A stretch of 64,000 bases of DNA from Sphingobacterium bovistauri. Lineage in GTDB: Bacteria; Bacteroidota; Bacteroidia; Sphingobacteriales; Sphingobacteriaceae. The position numbers and the translations under genes are program-made. Positions 63,604 through 64,000 of the stretch are shown in pieces (position 1 is the first letter of the stretch; every line of letters starts with the position of its first letter). Under the pieces are notes generated by a model. It was not told where the DNA came from. It worked only from the letters and a program-made list of their open reading frames with translations, and did not search any database. Location: assembly GCF_020295405.1 (NCBI RefSeq), contig NZ_JADEYP010000001.1, positions 186,001 through 250,000 on the forward strand, read 5' to 3'.

Positions 63604-64000
63604 ATGCAAAGATATCCTATTGTCATTATTGGTGCAGGTCCTGCAGGATTAATGGCTGCGCAGCGACTGGCTGAAGCAGGGCTAGAAGTGCATATTTACG
63701 AACAAAACAAAGCTGCAGCTCGCAAATTTCTCGTAGCAGGACATGGAGGTTTCAATCTAACACACAGCGAACCAATAGCAGACTTCATATTGAAATATGA
63801 TAAAGCAGAAATTCAGCATATCGTCCAATTATTCGACAACGATAAAACTATTGCATGGTTAAAAACTATAGGTATAGAAACATACGTTGGTAGCTCGGGC
63901 AAAATATTTCCTATAAAATCAATAAAACCAATTCAAGTGCTACAATCTTGGTTGGATAAATTAGCAGAATTAGGCGTACAAATTCACTATGAGCATCAAT
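63604..64000 (+). CDS. NAD(P)/FAD-dependent flavoprotein of the HI0933/PP_4765 type, N-terminal part
   Basis: The first 132 residues of a flavoprotein that continues beyond the window. The FAD-binding dinucleotide motif is IVIIGAGPAGLMAAQRLAEA, then EQNKAAARKFLVAGHGGFNL with THSEP, the family's second signature, and a STGKIFPI-like SSGKIFPI. Members reduce unknown substrates; one group includes 3-oxo steroid or bile acid reductases, and the PP_4765 branch is uncharacterised. ATG at 63604. Confidence 0.88.
   Translation, partial: MQRYPIVIIGAGPAGLMAAQRLAEAGLEVHIYEQNKAAARKFLVAGHGGFNLTHSEPIADFILKYDKAEIQHIVQLFDNDKTIAWLKTIGIETYVGSSGKIFPIKSIKPIQVLQSWLDKLAELGVQIHYEHQ

Overview
The window is a chromosomal segment from a low-GC member of the Bacteroidota, most likely Sphingobacteriaceae (Sphingobacterium/Pedobacter-like). 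This rests on SusC/SusD pairs, FecR and ECF sigma regulation, promoters of the TTTG...TAnnTTTG type, almost no Shine-Dalgarno sequences, a pheT-zapA-rny cluster and many short lipoproteins with an SSC-type lipobox. I saw no tRNA, rRNA, CRISPR array, intact insertion sequence, phage or integrase.

Layout. 0-1 kb: the 3' end of gpmI and a lipoprotein. 1-10.2 kb: a DNA-repair neighbourhood, with a radical-SAM/partner pair of the DNA modification/repair type, then, after an AraC regulator and an acetyltransferase, the four-gene ligase-associated DNA damage response operon (exonuclease, ATP-dependent ligase, DEXH helicase, PdeM). 10.3-14.4 kb: an M60 peptidase and a hisGD operon preceded by a 19-codon histidine-rich leader peptide. 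14.4-29.9 kb: mostly housekeeping and solitary genes (patatin, TetR-nitroreductase, thioredoxin-like, lipoate ligase, two cold-shock proteins, an odd SusD-like hybrid lipoprotein, monomeric isocitrate dehydrogenase, a ureohydrolase, DinB and a WYL regulator). 30-34.8 kb: rny, a 6S-like RNA, zapA, a coiled-coil protein and pheT. 35.2-39.4 kb: an orphan toxin module with a Tle1-type phospholipase, a DUF2931-like lipoprotein, a small beta-rich protein and a secreted protein. 39.6-51.3 kb: a polysaccharide utilisation locus (sulfatase, GH16, SusD, SusC with STN domain, FecR, ECF sigma) with a sugar isomerase-like protein and a Gfo/Idh/MocA oxidoreductase at its edge. 51.5-60.6 kb: purL, a LytS/LytT two-component system and small genes, scarred by decayed copies of the purL and lytT 3' ends. 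60.7-64 kb: an ABM monooxygenase, luxS plus nucleosidase, purC, a membrane protein and the start of a flavoprotein.

How they work together. In the PUL, SusC (STN domain) should signal through FecR to the ECF sigma factor, which would switch on susCD and the enzymes behind them. luxS and the nucleosidase abut and perform consecutive steps in recycling S-adenosylhomocysteine. The four ligase-associated proteins form one translationally coupled repair operon.

Most noteworthy: (1) the his leader peptide with a matching promoter and hairpin; (2) a 6S-like RNA between zapA and rny; (3) the Tle1 effector module without any secretion machinery in view; (4) a hairpin between fecR and susC whose G-U pairs make sense only on the strand antisense to susC; (5) the A-B-A'-B' order of purL and lytT 3' ends, which reads as an old tandem duplication with loss of the second lytST; (6) the SusC-less SusD hybrid. 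Many starts were moved from an upstream TTG to a nearby ATG; these choices are stated in each entry. No database search was possible, so family names come from motif recognition.
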